A stretch of 32,596 nt of DNA from Deltaproteobacteria bacterium (GTDB taxonomy: Bacteria > Myxococcota_A > Polyangia > Polyangiales > Houyiibacteriaceae). Made by a program: the position numbers and the translations under genes. Below are positions 18,506 through 27,153 of the stretch, piece by piece. Position 1 is the stretch's first letter, and each line of letters starts with the position of its first letter. Location: NCBI GenBank assembly GCA_019313915.1, contig JAFDAJ010000052.1:1-32596 (forward strand). The letters run 5' to 3'. Below the pieces are notes generated by a model. It had not been told where the DNA came from. It saw only the letters and a program-made list of their open reading frames with translations, and made no database searches.

Positions 18506-19407
18506 GTCCCGTACACCTTGACGAGAGGCTGCGCCTTCGAGAGCAGGTCCTTCACGGCCGGGCCGACTTCGGCCGCATCCCAGCGCTTGCCGATGTCGAC
18601 CGTCTGTTCGCGCCGGTAGCCATCAAACGCCGTGATCGTGCCGCCAAAGACCTCCCACACACGTCCGGTCACCTCGCGCGACTGCGAGCTGGCGAGCCAC
18701 GCGACGAACGGCGAGACATTGGCCGGATCGTTTTCGTCGAAGCCTTGGTCTGGCGCCTTCATTGCGTCGGCAAAGGCCCCTTCGGTCATGCGCGTACGCG
18801 CGATCGGGCAAATCGCGTTCGCGGTGATGCCGTATCGTCCCAGCTCTGCGGCCTGCACCAGGGTCAGGGTCGCGATGCCGGCCTTCGCGGAGGAGTAACT
18901 CGACTGGCCCACGCTTCCGAGCACTCCGGCTCCCGAACTGGTGTTGATGATGCGGGCGTCGACCTGTTCTCCGGCTTTCATCTGTGCACGCCAGTACGCC
19001 GCCGCATGGCGCGCGACACAAAAGTGCCCTTTGAGGTGCACGCGAATGACGGCATCCCACTCCTCTTCGCTGCAGCTCACGAACATTCGGTCGCGTACGA
19101 ATCCCGCGTTGTTGACGACGGCATCGAGTCGGCCGAACTCTTCGATCGCTTGCCGCACGAGCGCCTCGGTTTGTTCCCAGTCAGCAACATCTGCGCCGTT
19201 GGAAACGGCCTCACCGCCCATGTCGCGAATCGCTTGAACGACTTCGTCCGCAGGCCCGTGGCCCCCGCCTTCGCCGCTGTTGCTCACGCCGAGGTCGTTG
19301 ACGACGACTTTCGCGCCTTGCCGCGCAAGCTCGAGGGCATGCTCGCGGCCGATGCCACGCCCCGCACCCGTTACGATCACGACCCGTCCCTCACAAATGC
19401 CAGTCAT
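18502..19407 (-). CDS. SDR, Rv3548c-like
   Basis: MTGICEGRVVIVTGAGRGIGREHALELARQGAKVVVNDLGVSNSGEGGGHGPADEVV; SYSSAKAGIATLT; NAICPIARTRMTEGAF. ATG 19407 preferred over TTG 19413. Confidence 0.85.
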   Translation of the reverse strand: MTGICEGRVVIVTGAGRGIGREHALELARQGAKVVVNDLGVSNSGEGGGHGPADEVVQAIRDMGGEAVSNGADVADWEQTEALVRQAIEEFGRLDAVVNNAGFVRDRMFVSCSEEEWDAVIRVHLKGHFCVARHAAAYWRAQMKAGEQVDARIINTSSGAGVLGSVGQSSYSSAKAGIATLTLVQAAELGRYGITANAICPIARTRMTEGAFADAMKAPDQGFDENDPANVSPFVAWLASSQSREVTGRVWEVFGGTITAFDGYRREQTVDIGKRWDAAEVGPAVKDLLSKAQPLVKVYGT

Positions 19408-19436
19408 TCCCAACCTTCCGCCACGCCGTCCAAGAC

Positions 19437-19450
19437 TGAAACATGTTTCA
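19437..19450. promoter_or_regulatory. Putative TetR-family (KstR-like) operator TGAAACATGTTTCA
   Basis: Perfect 14-bp palindrome, 29 nt upstream of the SDR/ACAD/ipdF operon start; fits TnnAACnnGTTnnA. Confidence 0.68.
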
Positions 19451-19498
19451 TTTTCTGCAAGGTGACCCGTCCTCCGGTGCGTCAGTCGTGTGCAGGAC

Positions 19499-20410
19499 TC
19501 AGTTCCACATGACGCCGCGTTGGTAGAGCACCGCCAGGTCCATGGTCAGCGCGATCGACCAGTGGAGCAGAGCGCCCAGAAAGAAAGATCGATGTCGCAG
19601 CGCGAGGTATCCCAGGACGAAGCCAGCGATGATCGAGCCGTTCACTTCGAGGATTGGCTTTGCGTAGTGCCCGATGCTGTACATCATCACCATCCACGGA
19701 AGCGCGGCAATGTCCAGATCACGGCCCAACCCAAATGTCATGTAGCCGCGCCAGAAGCTCTCGCCTGAGAGAAACATCATGAAGTAGGCAGCGTTGTAAA
19801 GGATGAACAGGCGGAGGGAGATCTCGTTGCCGGTGATCAAACCTCTCGTTTGCGGATAGCTCGACTGGAAGTCGGGCAGGGTCGACGCCCCGATGACCAG
19901 CGGCACCATCACGATGAACAACGCGAAGTAGACCCAGCGCATTCGAGTTCCACCGCGCAGGACATATCCGTATTCACGCGGCGGCCGTCGTAGCTTGAAG
20001 CGGACGAGTAGGTAAGGAATGACGAGGCGCAACAACACGCTGCAGGTCGCGAAGTACGCGAAGCCGAGAAGCGGGGTACGCGCGTCCTTGGGAACGAACT
20101 GTTGGAAGAGGCGGTGATAGGTATCGGAGCGACCGAAGCCCAAGAACACGATCAGCAATACCATCGCGCTGATGACCATGAAGCGGGCTTCGTAGGACAG
20201 GTCCGAAAAGCGGATGCCGGTCAGCCACCTCAGCAACCCGAAGTACACCATGCTGCCGGCGACGATGTAGAGCGCCAGCGAGCCGGGAACCTCACGACCC
20301 CAGGCGTACCAACTCCAGTTCAACGGCACGAGTACCGCGATGCAGGCTGCTGCCAAGCGCCAAAAGGCCTTGCCTTCAATGTCGAAGCGCTCTGTCCTCA
20401 AGGGCTCCAT
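19499..20410 (-). CDS. Polytopic membrane protein, CPBP (Abi/CAAX-processing) family-like
   Basis: Multiple TM segments; CPBP-like motifs SGESFWRGYMTFGLG (ExxxR), YSIGHYAKP, LLHWSIALTMD. ATG 20410 (MEPLRTERF). Confidence 0.65.
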   Translation of the reverse strand: MEPLRTERFDIEGKAFWRLAAACIAVLVPLNWSWYAWGREVPGSLALYIVAGSMVYFGLLRWLTGIRFSDLSYEARFMVISAMVLLIVFLGFGRSDTYHRLFQQFVPKDARTPLLGFAYFATCSVLLRLVIPYLLVRFKLRRPPREYGYVLRGGTRMRWVYFALFIVMVPLVIGASTLPDFQSSYPQTRGLITGNEISLRLFILYNAAYFMMFLSGESFWRGYMTFGLGRDLDIAALPWMVMMYSIGHYAKPILEVNGSIIAGFVLGYLALRHRSFFLGALLHWSIALTMDLAVLYQRGVMWN

Positions 20411-20445
20411 GCATAGCCCTTCACGGCCATCAATCCTCGTGCCGT

Positions 20446-21666
20446 TCAGCCCAGGCGTTCGATCACGGCTGCCATGCCCTGGCCGCCGCCCACGCACATC
20501 GTCTCGACGCCGTAGCGGCCGTCGCGCGATTGCAGGTTGTGGATTAGCGTGGTCATGATGCGGGCTCCGGTTTGGCCGAAGGGGTGACCCAGCGCGATGG
20601 CGCCGCCGTTCACGTTGAGCTTGTCGACCGGGATGCCGAGCTCACGCGCGGAGGGAATGACCTGAGCGGCGAAGGCCTCGTTGATTTCTACCAGGTCGAT
20701 GTCTTTGATGGTGAGGCCGGCGCGCCCGAGAGCTTGCTTGGTCGCGTCGATGGGACCGAGGCCCATGATCTCCGGGTTGAGCGCGGAGACGCCAGTCGAG
20801 ACGACGCGCGCCAGTGGGGTGATGCCGAGCTCTTTGGCGCGAGTGTCACTCATCACGATCACGGCCGCGGCACCGTCGTTGAGCGGACAAGCGTTACCGG
20901 CGGTCACGGTGGCCCTTTCGCCCATCTGTCCGAGGAGAACCGGCTTGAGACCTGCGAGCTTTTCCGCGGTCGTGCCGTGGCGCGGGCAGTCGTCGGTGTC
21001 GACGACGTTGCCGCTTGGCGTGGTGACCGGGGTGATCTCCTCGGCGAAGTGGCCGGACTTCTGCGCGGCTTCCGCGCGCTGCTGAGAAAGCGCTGCGAAC
21101 TCGTCTTGATCCTGGCGGGACACGGCCATGTACTGCGCGACGTTCTCTGCCGTCTGAAGCATCGTGATGTAGACGTTCGCCAGGCCGCCGGCTGGATCCC
21201 ACTTGCCGCCATCGGGTGTCATCAATTTCGCCATGCGCTCTTCGGCTTCGGTGAATTTCGGGTTCTTGGTGTTGTCCATGCCGTCGGACTTCCCGAGGCC
21301 AAAGCGGCTGACGCACTCCACACCGGCTGCCACGAATACATCCCCTTCGCCGGCCTTGATCGCATGGGCTGCCATGCGGATCGTTTGCAGTGAAGACGAG
21401 CAGTAACGGTTGACCGTCGTGCCTGGGGAGTCGAGACCCGAGAGCAAGCTGACGACGCGGCCCATGTTGTACCCGTGCTCGCCGGCCGGCTGTGCGCACC
21501 CGATCATCAAGTCTTCGATAGTCGACGGGTCGAGATTGGGGACCTTCGCCAAAGCCGCCTTCACTGCAATTGCGGCGAGGTCGTCGGGGCGCATTTCGAT
21601 GAGCGACCCCTTGAAAGCGCGGCCGATCGGAGTCCGTGCGGTTGAAACGATTACGGCTTCGGGCAT
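20446..21666 (-). CDS. Acetyl-CoA acyltransferase (thiolase)
   Basis: AVIVSTARTPIGRAFKGSL; nucleophile region TVNRYCSSSLQTI; EINEAFAAQ; NVNGGAIALGHPFGQTGARI; CVGGGQGMA. Confidence 0.93.
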   Translation of the reverse strand: MPEAVIVSTARTPIGRAFKGSLIEMRPDDLAAIAVKAALAKVPNLDPSTIEDLMIGCAQPAGEHGYNMGRVVSLLSGLDSPGTTVNRYCSSSLQTIRMAAHAIKAGEGDVFVAAGVECVSRFGLGKSDGMDNTKNPKFTEAEERMAKLMTPDGGKWDPAGGLANVYITMLQTAENVAQYMAVSRQDQDEFAALSQQRAEAAQKSGHFAEEITPVTTPSGNVVDTDDCPRHGTTAEKLAGLKPVLLGQMGERATVTAGNACPLNDGAAAVIVMSDTRAKELGITPLARVVSTGVSALNPEIMGLGPIDATKQALGRAGLTIKDIDLVEINEAFAAQVIPSARELGIPVDKLNVNGGAIALGHPFGQTGARIMTTLIHNLQSRDGRYGVETMCVGGGQGMAAVIERLG

Positions 21667-21669
21667 GAC

Positions 21670-23343
21670 TTACTCCTCGATGAACATCGAATCCTGCGTA
21701 TCGCGCAGGGCGTTCTTTAGCACCTTTCCCGTCGCGTTGCGGGGCAGAGGCTCTTTTCGAGTCTCCCACAGGCTTGGCACCTTGTAGTACGCAAGCGCAT
21801 CGGCGACCCAGCGTTGCAGCGCTTCGGGCGCGACCTCCTGGTCCGTCTCGAACACGATGACCGCTTTGACCTCTTGGCCCAGCTCTGCGTGGTCGACCCC
21901 GATCACCGCCGCCTCCTCGATGGCGGGGTGCGCCTCGAGACGTTGTTCGATCTCGAAAGGATATACGTTCTCACCGCCACGCAAGATCAAGTCGCGCTTA
22001 CGCGAAGCGATGTAGAGCTTGCCGTTGTGCAGCCGGCCCACGTCGCCCGTGTTGAGCCAGCGCCCCGGCTTGATCGCGGCGGTGGTGGCTTCCGCGTCGT
22101 CCCAATACTCGCGCATGACCAGGGGACCGCGCAGATGGATTTCGCCTTCCTCGCCTTCCCCGACGGACCGCCCCCGATCGTCCCGAATCTCGACCTCGAC
22201 GACGGGTACCGGCCGGCCAACCGACGCAGGATCGTCGGTCAGCTCCTCGCCGGCGTTCAGTGTCGCAAACGCCGTGCCTTCGGTTAGGCCGTACCCCACG
22301 CCCATCGTGTGGCTGCATTGCGGAAAGAGCGCCTTTGCTTTCTCGATCAACGGCGCAGGAATCGGCGACCCACCACCCCCGACGGAGCGAAACGAGCTCA
22401 GGTCGTAGTGGCCGGCTTCGGCATGGCCGATCAGCCGATGAAGTACGGTTGCCGTGTATCCCCAACCCGTGACCTTTTCGCGTTCGATCAACCCGAGCGT
22501 CGTCTCGGGGTCGAAGCGCCCCATCGGCCAGACCGTCTTGGCGCCGGCGGCCAACGCGGTCACCGCCGCGCAGTGCAGTCCCGACACGTGGAAGAGCGGG
22601 CTCGTTACGAGGATACTGTTGGCCAACTGTGGCAGCTCGGCTTGTTTGGGGTTGGCCATCATGAGCCGCGCGCCATGAAAGAAGCTGACCATGAGCATGT
22701 TCGTCACGTTGCCGTGGGTGTGAACGACGCCCTTCGCGCGGCCGGTCGTGCCGCTCGTGTACAAGATGATCGCCGGATCGTATTCCGCGATCGGCTGCGT
22801 GGGAAGCTCGGCAGCGGGGTAGCCGGCGAGCAGATCATCGAACTCGTCTTCCACCACGAGCAGCGGCACCCCGAGGTCGCCAGTGATCCGCGCCGCGCGC
22901 CTGCGGTCCGCGATCACCACCTTCGGCTTGCTGTGTCCAACCGCGTACCGGATCTCGTCCTCGGTCCACCAGCCATTCAATCCGGCACAAATCGCTCCGA
23001 GGCTCACGGTTGCCCAAAACGAGATGATCCATTCCGGGCAGTTCGCCGCGAGGATGGCCACGCGGTCGCCGGGGCCGATGTCGAACTGGTCGCTCAACGC
23101 AGCCGCTGCGCTCGCGACGAGCTTTTCGTGATCGCCGAACGTGTACCGCCGCTCCCGTTCGCCATCGCGAAACACCATGTACTCGGCGCCGGCGAACTCT
23201 CTCGCTCGAAGCAACACGTCACGAAGCGACCGCGCGCGGTTGGCGAATACCCGAACACGCTCCCCAAGCACTTCTTCTTCCGCCAACTCGAATGGCGCTC
23301 CTGGCGCAAGGAGCTGCGCCTCGACCGCCGCCAACCGGCTCAT
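21670..23343 (-). CDS. AMP-dependent acyl-CoA synthetase/ligase
   Basis: ILYTSGTTGRAKGVVHTHGN; GYGLTEGTA; LNTGDVGRLHNGKLYIASRKRDLILRGGENVYPFEIE; PRNATGKVLK. ATG 23343 (MSRLAAVEAQ) overlaps the upstream SDR stop (ATGA). Confidence 0.92.
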   Translation of the reverse strand: MSRLAAVEAQLLAPGAPFELAEEEVLGERVRVFANRARSLRDVLLRAREFAGAEYMVFRDGERERRYTFGDHEKLVASAAAALSDQFDIGPGDRVAILAANCPEWIISFWATVSLGAICAGLNGWWTEDEIRYAVGHSKPKVVIADRRRAARITGDLGVPLLVVEDEFDDLLAGYPAAELPTQPIAEYDPAIILYTSGTTGRAKGVVHTHGNVTNMLMVSFFHGARLMMANPKQAELPQLANSILVTSPLFHVSGLHCAAVTALAAGAKTVWPMGRFDPETTLGLIEREKVTGWGYTATVLHRLIGHAEAGHYDLSSFRSVGGGGSPIPAPLIEKAKALFPQCSHTMGVGYGLTEGTAFATLNAGEELTDDPASVGRPVPVVEVEIRDDRGRSVGEGEEGEIHLRGPLVMREYWDDAEATTAAIKPGRWLNTGDVGRLHNGKLYIASRKRDLILRGGENVYPFEIEQRLEAHPAIEEAAVIGVDHAELGQEVKAVIVFETDQEVAPEALQRWVADALAYYKVPSLWETRKEPLPRNATGKVLKNALRDTQDSMFIEE

Positions 23344-24104
23344 AACGTGTATCCGCCGTCGACGAACAGCGTTTGACCCGTGATGTAGCGCGCTCGGGAA
23401 GATGCCAGGAACACCGCGGCATCGGCGATTTCTTCGGGTGTCCCAAAGCGGCGCAACGGTGTATTGCGGGTGGCCGCATCGATCCATTCCTGGCTGAGCT
23501 CACCGCGCTCGATGAGCTTCGGAAACATGCCGGCGTCGACAACGCCCACGGCTACGTTGTTTGCGCGGATACCGTAGCGTCCCTCTTCTCGCGCGATGCC
23601 ACGCATCAATGCTTCGATTGCCCCCTTCGGCGCCACAGACAGCACATCACCAGGCGGAAAACGCTTTAGCCCGGACGAACTGACGAACACGATCGAGCCT
23701 TGGCTCTTTCGAAGGTGGGGAAGGGCTGCGTGAGCCACGTGGAAGAACCCGTTCACATCCCAGTCCATCGTGTTCCGCCACTGTTCCGGCGTGACTTGAC
23801 TGACGTACGGCTGATCGATGTGTGTGCCGGCCGCGTGCGCGATGGTGTGAATCTTCCCGTGCTCTTCGACGAGCTGGTCGAGGCAAGCTTTCACCGAGTC
23901 CAAGTCTCCGAGCGCCACCTGATGCACGGAGCAAGCGCCGCCGCCGCCTCGGATCTCGCCGGCTACCTCGTCGGCGACTTCCTTGTTGTGGCGATATGTG
24001 ATTGCGAGGGTGACCCCTGCGGCTCCAAAGCCGCGCGCGATCGCGCTTCCGATCCCACCACTCCCGCCGACGACGAGCGCAACGCCCTCGGGAAAGTCAG
24101 GCAC
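23340..24104 (-). CDS. Short-chain dehydrogenase/reductase
   Basis: ALVVGGSGGIGSAIARGFGAAG; FVSSSGLKRFPPGDVLSVAPKGAIEALMRG; YITGQTLFVDGGYTL. GTG start overlaps the fadD3 stop. Confidence 0.82.
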   Translation of the reverse strand: MPDFPEGVALVVGGSGGIGSAIARGFGAAGVTLAITYRHNKEVADEVAGEIRGGGGACSVHQVALGDLDSVKACLDQLVEEHGKIHTIAHAAGTHIDQPYVSQVTPEQWRNTMDWDVNGFFHVAHAALPHLRKSQGSIVFVSSSGLKRFPPGDVLSVAPKGAIEALMRGIAREEGRYGIRANNVAVGVVDAGMFPKLIERGELSQEWIDAATRNTPLRRFGTPEEIADAAVFLASSRARYITGQTLFVDGGYTL

Positions 24105-25698
24105 CGACGCGCTCCCGAAGCTCGAACTTCACGACCTTGCCGGTGGCGTTGCGGGGTAGCGCATCGAGGACCTCGACGCGCCGCGGCACCTTGAAATTTG
24201 CCATGTTCTTTCTGCTCCACGCGATCACCGCATCCGATACGAGCGACTGACCGGGCGCTGCCACAACGAATGCCATTCCCACTTCGCCAAGCCGTTCATC
24301 CGGCACACCGATCACGGCGACCTCACCGATACCCGGCATCTGCAGCAATGTATTTTCGATCTCGGCGGGATACGCATTGAAGCCGCCGACGATGAACATG
24401 TCTTTCAGCCTGTCAGTGATCTTGATGTTGCCGCGTTCGTCCATCGTGCCGATGTCGCCCGTGTGAAGCCAACCGTCGGCATCGATCGCCTTCTTGGTTT
24501 CCTCGTCGGCGTCAAGATAGCCCTTCATGACGTTGTATCCGCGGACGACGATTTCGCCTGGGTCATTGGTGGGTGCCGGGTTGCCCTCGCCATCGATGAT
24601 GCGGACCTCGACGTCGGGAATAGCGCGGCCGCTGGTAGTTGCGATGGTTTCGGCATCGTCGTCGAGCCGGCACATGGTCACGACGCCGCAGCTCTCCGTG
24701 AGACCATACGCGGTGATCACGGTGTCGAACCCGAGATCGTCCTTCATTCGATGGATCAGCTCGACCGGGATTGCGGCCGCGCCGGTTACCGCGAGTCGCA
24801 AGCTCGAGATGTCGAACTGCGCACGATCTGGATGCAGCAAGAGGGACTGGTAGAGCGCGGGCGGTCCGGGCAGCATCGTGATCGCGTCTTCTTGAATGCG
24901 CCGAAGCACGACGTTGACGTCGAACACGGGCTCCGGGAAAATCGTCGCCCCGCGGAGGAGCGCCGAAAACCAGCCGGCTTTGTAACCAAAGCTATGAAAG
25001 AACGGCAGCACGACGAGATATCGGTCACCTTCGCGAAGACCGATGATCGAGCTCCATTGGTCGTACACGCGTAGGTTCTGTGCGTGTGTGCACATCGCGC
25101 CTTTGGGCTTGCCCGTGGTGCCCGAGGTGAAGAGGATATCTGCGAGGTCGTCGGGGCCGAGCGTCGCTGCGCGTTCTTTCGCGGCGGTCTCCGACACCTC
25201 CGATGCTCGATCGAGGAACTCTTGGTAGCTGAGCGTGCCTTCCGGCGCGTCCCCTCGCACAACGATGATCTGCGCAAGCCCTGGAAGCTCGATGTCGGTG
25301 TCGCGGAGGAGCGCCACGTAGTCGACATCCAGAAACCCCGTGACCGTGAACAGCGCTTTGGCCGCGCTCTTGTCGAGCAGGTATGCGGCTTCGATGCCCT
25401 TGTACCGGGTGTTGACCGGGACCATCACACCGCCAACGGTGTGAATCGCGAGCGCGCAGACGATCCACTCCCAGACGTTCGGCGCCCAAATAGCTACTCG
25501 ATCGCCCTTGCTGATGCCCACGGCGATCAGCGCTCGGGCGGCTTCATCCACTCGCTCGGAAAGCGCGCCAAAGGTCAGTGTCGTGGGCCCGTCGACGATC
25601 GCGTGCCGATCGCCCAGGGCTTCGGCTTGCCGCGCCAACATGTTAGGAATCGTTTCGAACACCGCGCCCGTGATATCGCCAACCCGGGATGGCGGCAA
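24097..25698 (-). CDS. fadD3: FadD3-like CoA ligase (HIP-CoA synthetase candidate)
   Basis: RVAIWAPNVWEWIVCALAIHTVGGVMVPVNTRY; ILFTSGTTGKPKGAMCTHAQ; FFHSFGYKAGWFSALLRGATIFPEPVFD; TAYGLTESCGVVTMCRLDDDAETIATTSGR; ITDRLKDMFIVGGFNAYPAEIENTLLQM. Strong resemblance to remembered Mtb FadD3. TTG start. Confidence 0.8.
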   Translation of the reverse strand: MPPSRVGDITGAVFETIPNMLARQAEALGDRHAIVDGPTTLTFGALSERVDEAARALIAVGISKGDRVAIWAPNVWEWIVCALAIHTVGGVMVPVNTRYKGIEAAYLLDKSAAKALFTVTGFLDVDYVALLRDTDIELPGLAQIIVVRGDAPEGTLSYQEFLDRASEVSETAAKERAATLGPDDLADILFTSGTTGKPKGAMCTHAQNLRVYDQWSSIIGLREGDRYLVVLPFFHSFGYKAGWFSALLRGATIFPEPVFDVNVVLRRIQEDAITMLPGPPALYQSLLLHPDRAQFDISSLRLAVTGAAAIPVELIHRMKDDLGFDTVITAYGLTESCGVVTMCRLDDDAETIATTSGRAIPDVEVRIIDGEGNPAPTNDPGEIVVRGYNVMKGYLDADEETKKAIDADGWLHTGDIGTMDERGNIKITDRLKDMFIVGGFNAYPAEIENTLLQMPGIGEVAVIGVPDERLGEVGMAFVVAAPGQSLVSDAVIAWSRKNMANFKVPRRVEVLDALPRNATGKVVKFELRERVGA

Positions 25699-25743
25699 TG
25701 AGCCACTGGTGAGTCACTTTTTATTTCCTCCCTATTCACGGAT

Positions 25744-25766
25744 TGACGACTCATGTAACATCGTCA
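25744..25766. promoter_or_regulatory. Inverted repeat TGACGA-N11-TCGTCA in the divergent fadD3/hypothetical intergenic region
   Basis: TGACGACTCATGTAACATCGTCA: 6-bp perfect arms; contains the nested odd palindrome ATGTAACAT. Candidate operator. Confidence 0.35.
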
Positions 25767-25833
25767 TACTGCCACCCGCTTTCTTGGAACCCGTTGCCCT
25801 CGTTAGGGCTTACTCTCACGATTGGCTTACGCG

Positions 25834-26316
25834 ATGGACTGGGATTGGGACATAACTCCGAGCTACGAGTCCGAGCGCATACGAATCGACAGCACGCTGT
25901 CGCCGGTCATCCTCTACGACATGAAGCTGCCACGGCAGGTCGAAGACCAGGAGGTCGGCTTGATGCTCAGCCTCGCCGACCTTCACCTCGACCGCGGGCT
26001 CCCTTTTGTGTTGCTCATTCGGCAGCACCGTGGCACCGGCGTCATCACCGCGCGGCATCGCAAGGCGTTTGCGGACTGGTTGGAAGACCGCCGCGAAGCG
26101 CTGAAGGACGCGGACTTCGCCATGGTCATCGTGATGCCGGAGGCGATATTCCGCGCGGTGCTGCGGGTTGTCTATCGCTTTCGGACGCCACCGCTCCGGA
26201 CCGTCACGACGTCGGACGTTCCAAGTGCGGCCGCGGCTGTTCGCGGCGAGCTCACGCGGATCGGTCAGCCGATCGCGCCCGAGATCGACGCGTTCCTCGA
26301 CGGCCTGCCTCACTGA
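25834..26316 (+). CDS. Conserved-hypothetical-like small protein, possibly SpoIIAA/STAS-like
   Basis: MDWDWDITPSYESERIRIDSTLSPVILYDMKLPRQVEDQEVGLMLSLADLHLDRGLPFVLLIRQHRGTGVITARHRKAFADWLEDRREALKDADFAMVIVMPEAIFRAVLRVVYRFRTPPLRTVTTSD. Alternating beta/alpha pattern; family assignment tentative. Start 25834 or 25822. Confidence 0.55.
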   Translation: MDWDWDITPSYESERIRIDSTLSPVILYDMKLPRQVEDQEVGLMLSLADLHLDRGLPFVLLIRQHRGTGVITARHRKAFADWLEDRREALKDADFAMVIVMPEAIFRAVLRVVYRFRTPPLRTVTTSDVPSAAAAVRGELTRIGQPIAPEIDAFLDGLPH

Positions 26317-26340
26317 GAGTCTCCGGCTTGACCGGCGGAC

Positions 26341-26354
26341 TGAAACGCGTTTCA
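26341..26354. promoter_or_regulatory. Putative TetR-family (KstR-like) operator TGAAACGCGTTTCA
   Basis: Perfect 14-bp palindrome, 28 nt upstream of the echA20 GTG; same outer 12 positions as the 19437 site (only the central dinucleotide differs). Confidence 0.68.
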
Positions 26355-26382
26355 CTTCGGCCCTACTTCGAAGGGACGCGCA

Positions 26383-27144
26383 GTGGGCATTTCGCACGGA
26401 ATCATTGATGGAATCGCCGAAATCGTCGTTGACTATCCTCCGGTCAACGCCATCCCGGTAGCCGGCTGGTTCGAGCTAGCCGAGGTGATCACGGCGGCGG
26501 GCAACGACGCAGAGACCCGCGCGGTCATCCTTCGAGCGGAAGGCCGAGGCTTCAACGCAGGTGTCGACATCAAGGAGATGCAGAACACCGAGGGCTTCGA
26601 CTCACTTCTCGGCGCGAACCGCGGGTGCTGGGAGGCATTCAAGGCGGTCTACGAATGCAAGGTCCCCGTCATCACAGCGGTACATGGATACTGCGTCGGA
26701 GGCGGCATCGGCTTGGCTGGCAACTCGGACATTCTGATCGCTGCCAAGGGCACGAAGTTTGCGCTGCCTGAGGTCGACCGGGGCGCGCTCGGTGCAGCCA
26801 CTCATCTCGCTCGCCTGGTCCCCGCGCTCAAGATGCGTGCGATGGTCCTGACCTGCGAGGCAGCGACCGCCGAGGAGCTACACAACTGGGGTTCGGTTTA
26901 TGCCGTCGTCGAACAAGGTGAGCTCGCCGACAAGGCGAGAGAAGTCGCTCGCACCTTCACCAAGAAGATCCCACGCGTCGTGCGCGTGGCGAAGGAATGC
27001 CTGAACAACATCGATCCGGTTGACGTCAATCGTTCGTACCGGTTCGAGCAGGGGTTCACCTTCGAGCTCAACTTGGCGGGCGTGGCCGACGAGGCTCGGG
27101 ACGCGTTCGTGGAAAAGCGCGACCCCGAAGCCGACGAGAAGTGA
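26383..27144 (+). CDS. echA20: Enoyl-CoA hydratase-family ring-opening hydrolase of steroid C/D-ring degradation
   Basis: DYPPVNAIPVAGWFELAEVITAAGNDAETRAVILRAEGRGFNAGVDIKEMQNTEGF; GYCVGGGIGLAGNSDI; LPEVDRGALGAATHLARLVP; QGFTFELNLAGVADEARDAFVEK: near-collinear with remembered Mtb EchA20. GTG start. Confidence 0.93.
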   Translation: MGISHGIIDGIAEIVVDYPPVNAIPVAGWFELAEVITAAGNDAETRAVILRAEGRGFNAGVDIKEMQNTEGFDSLLGANRGCWEAFKAVYECKVPVITAVHGYCVGGGIGLAGNSDILIAAKGTKFALPEVDRGALGAATHLARLVPALKMRAMVLTCEAATAEELHNWGSVYAVVEQGELADKAREVARTFTKKIPRVVRVAKECLNNIDPVDVNRSYRFEQGFTFELNLAGVADEARDAFVEKRDPEADEK

Positions 27145-27153
27145 GGTAGCTTC

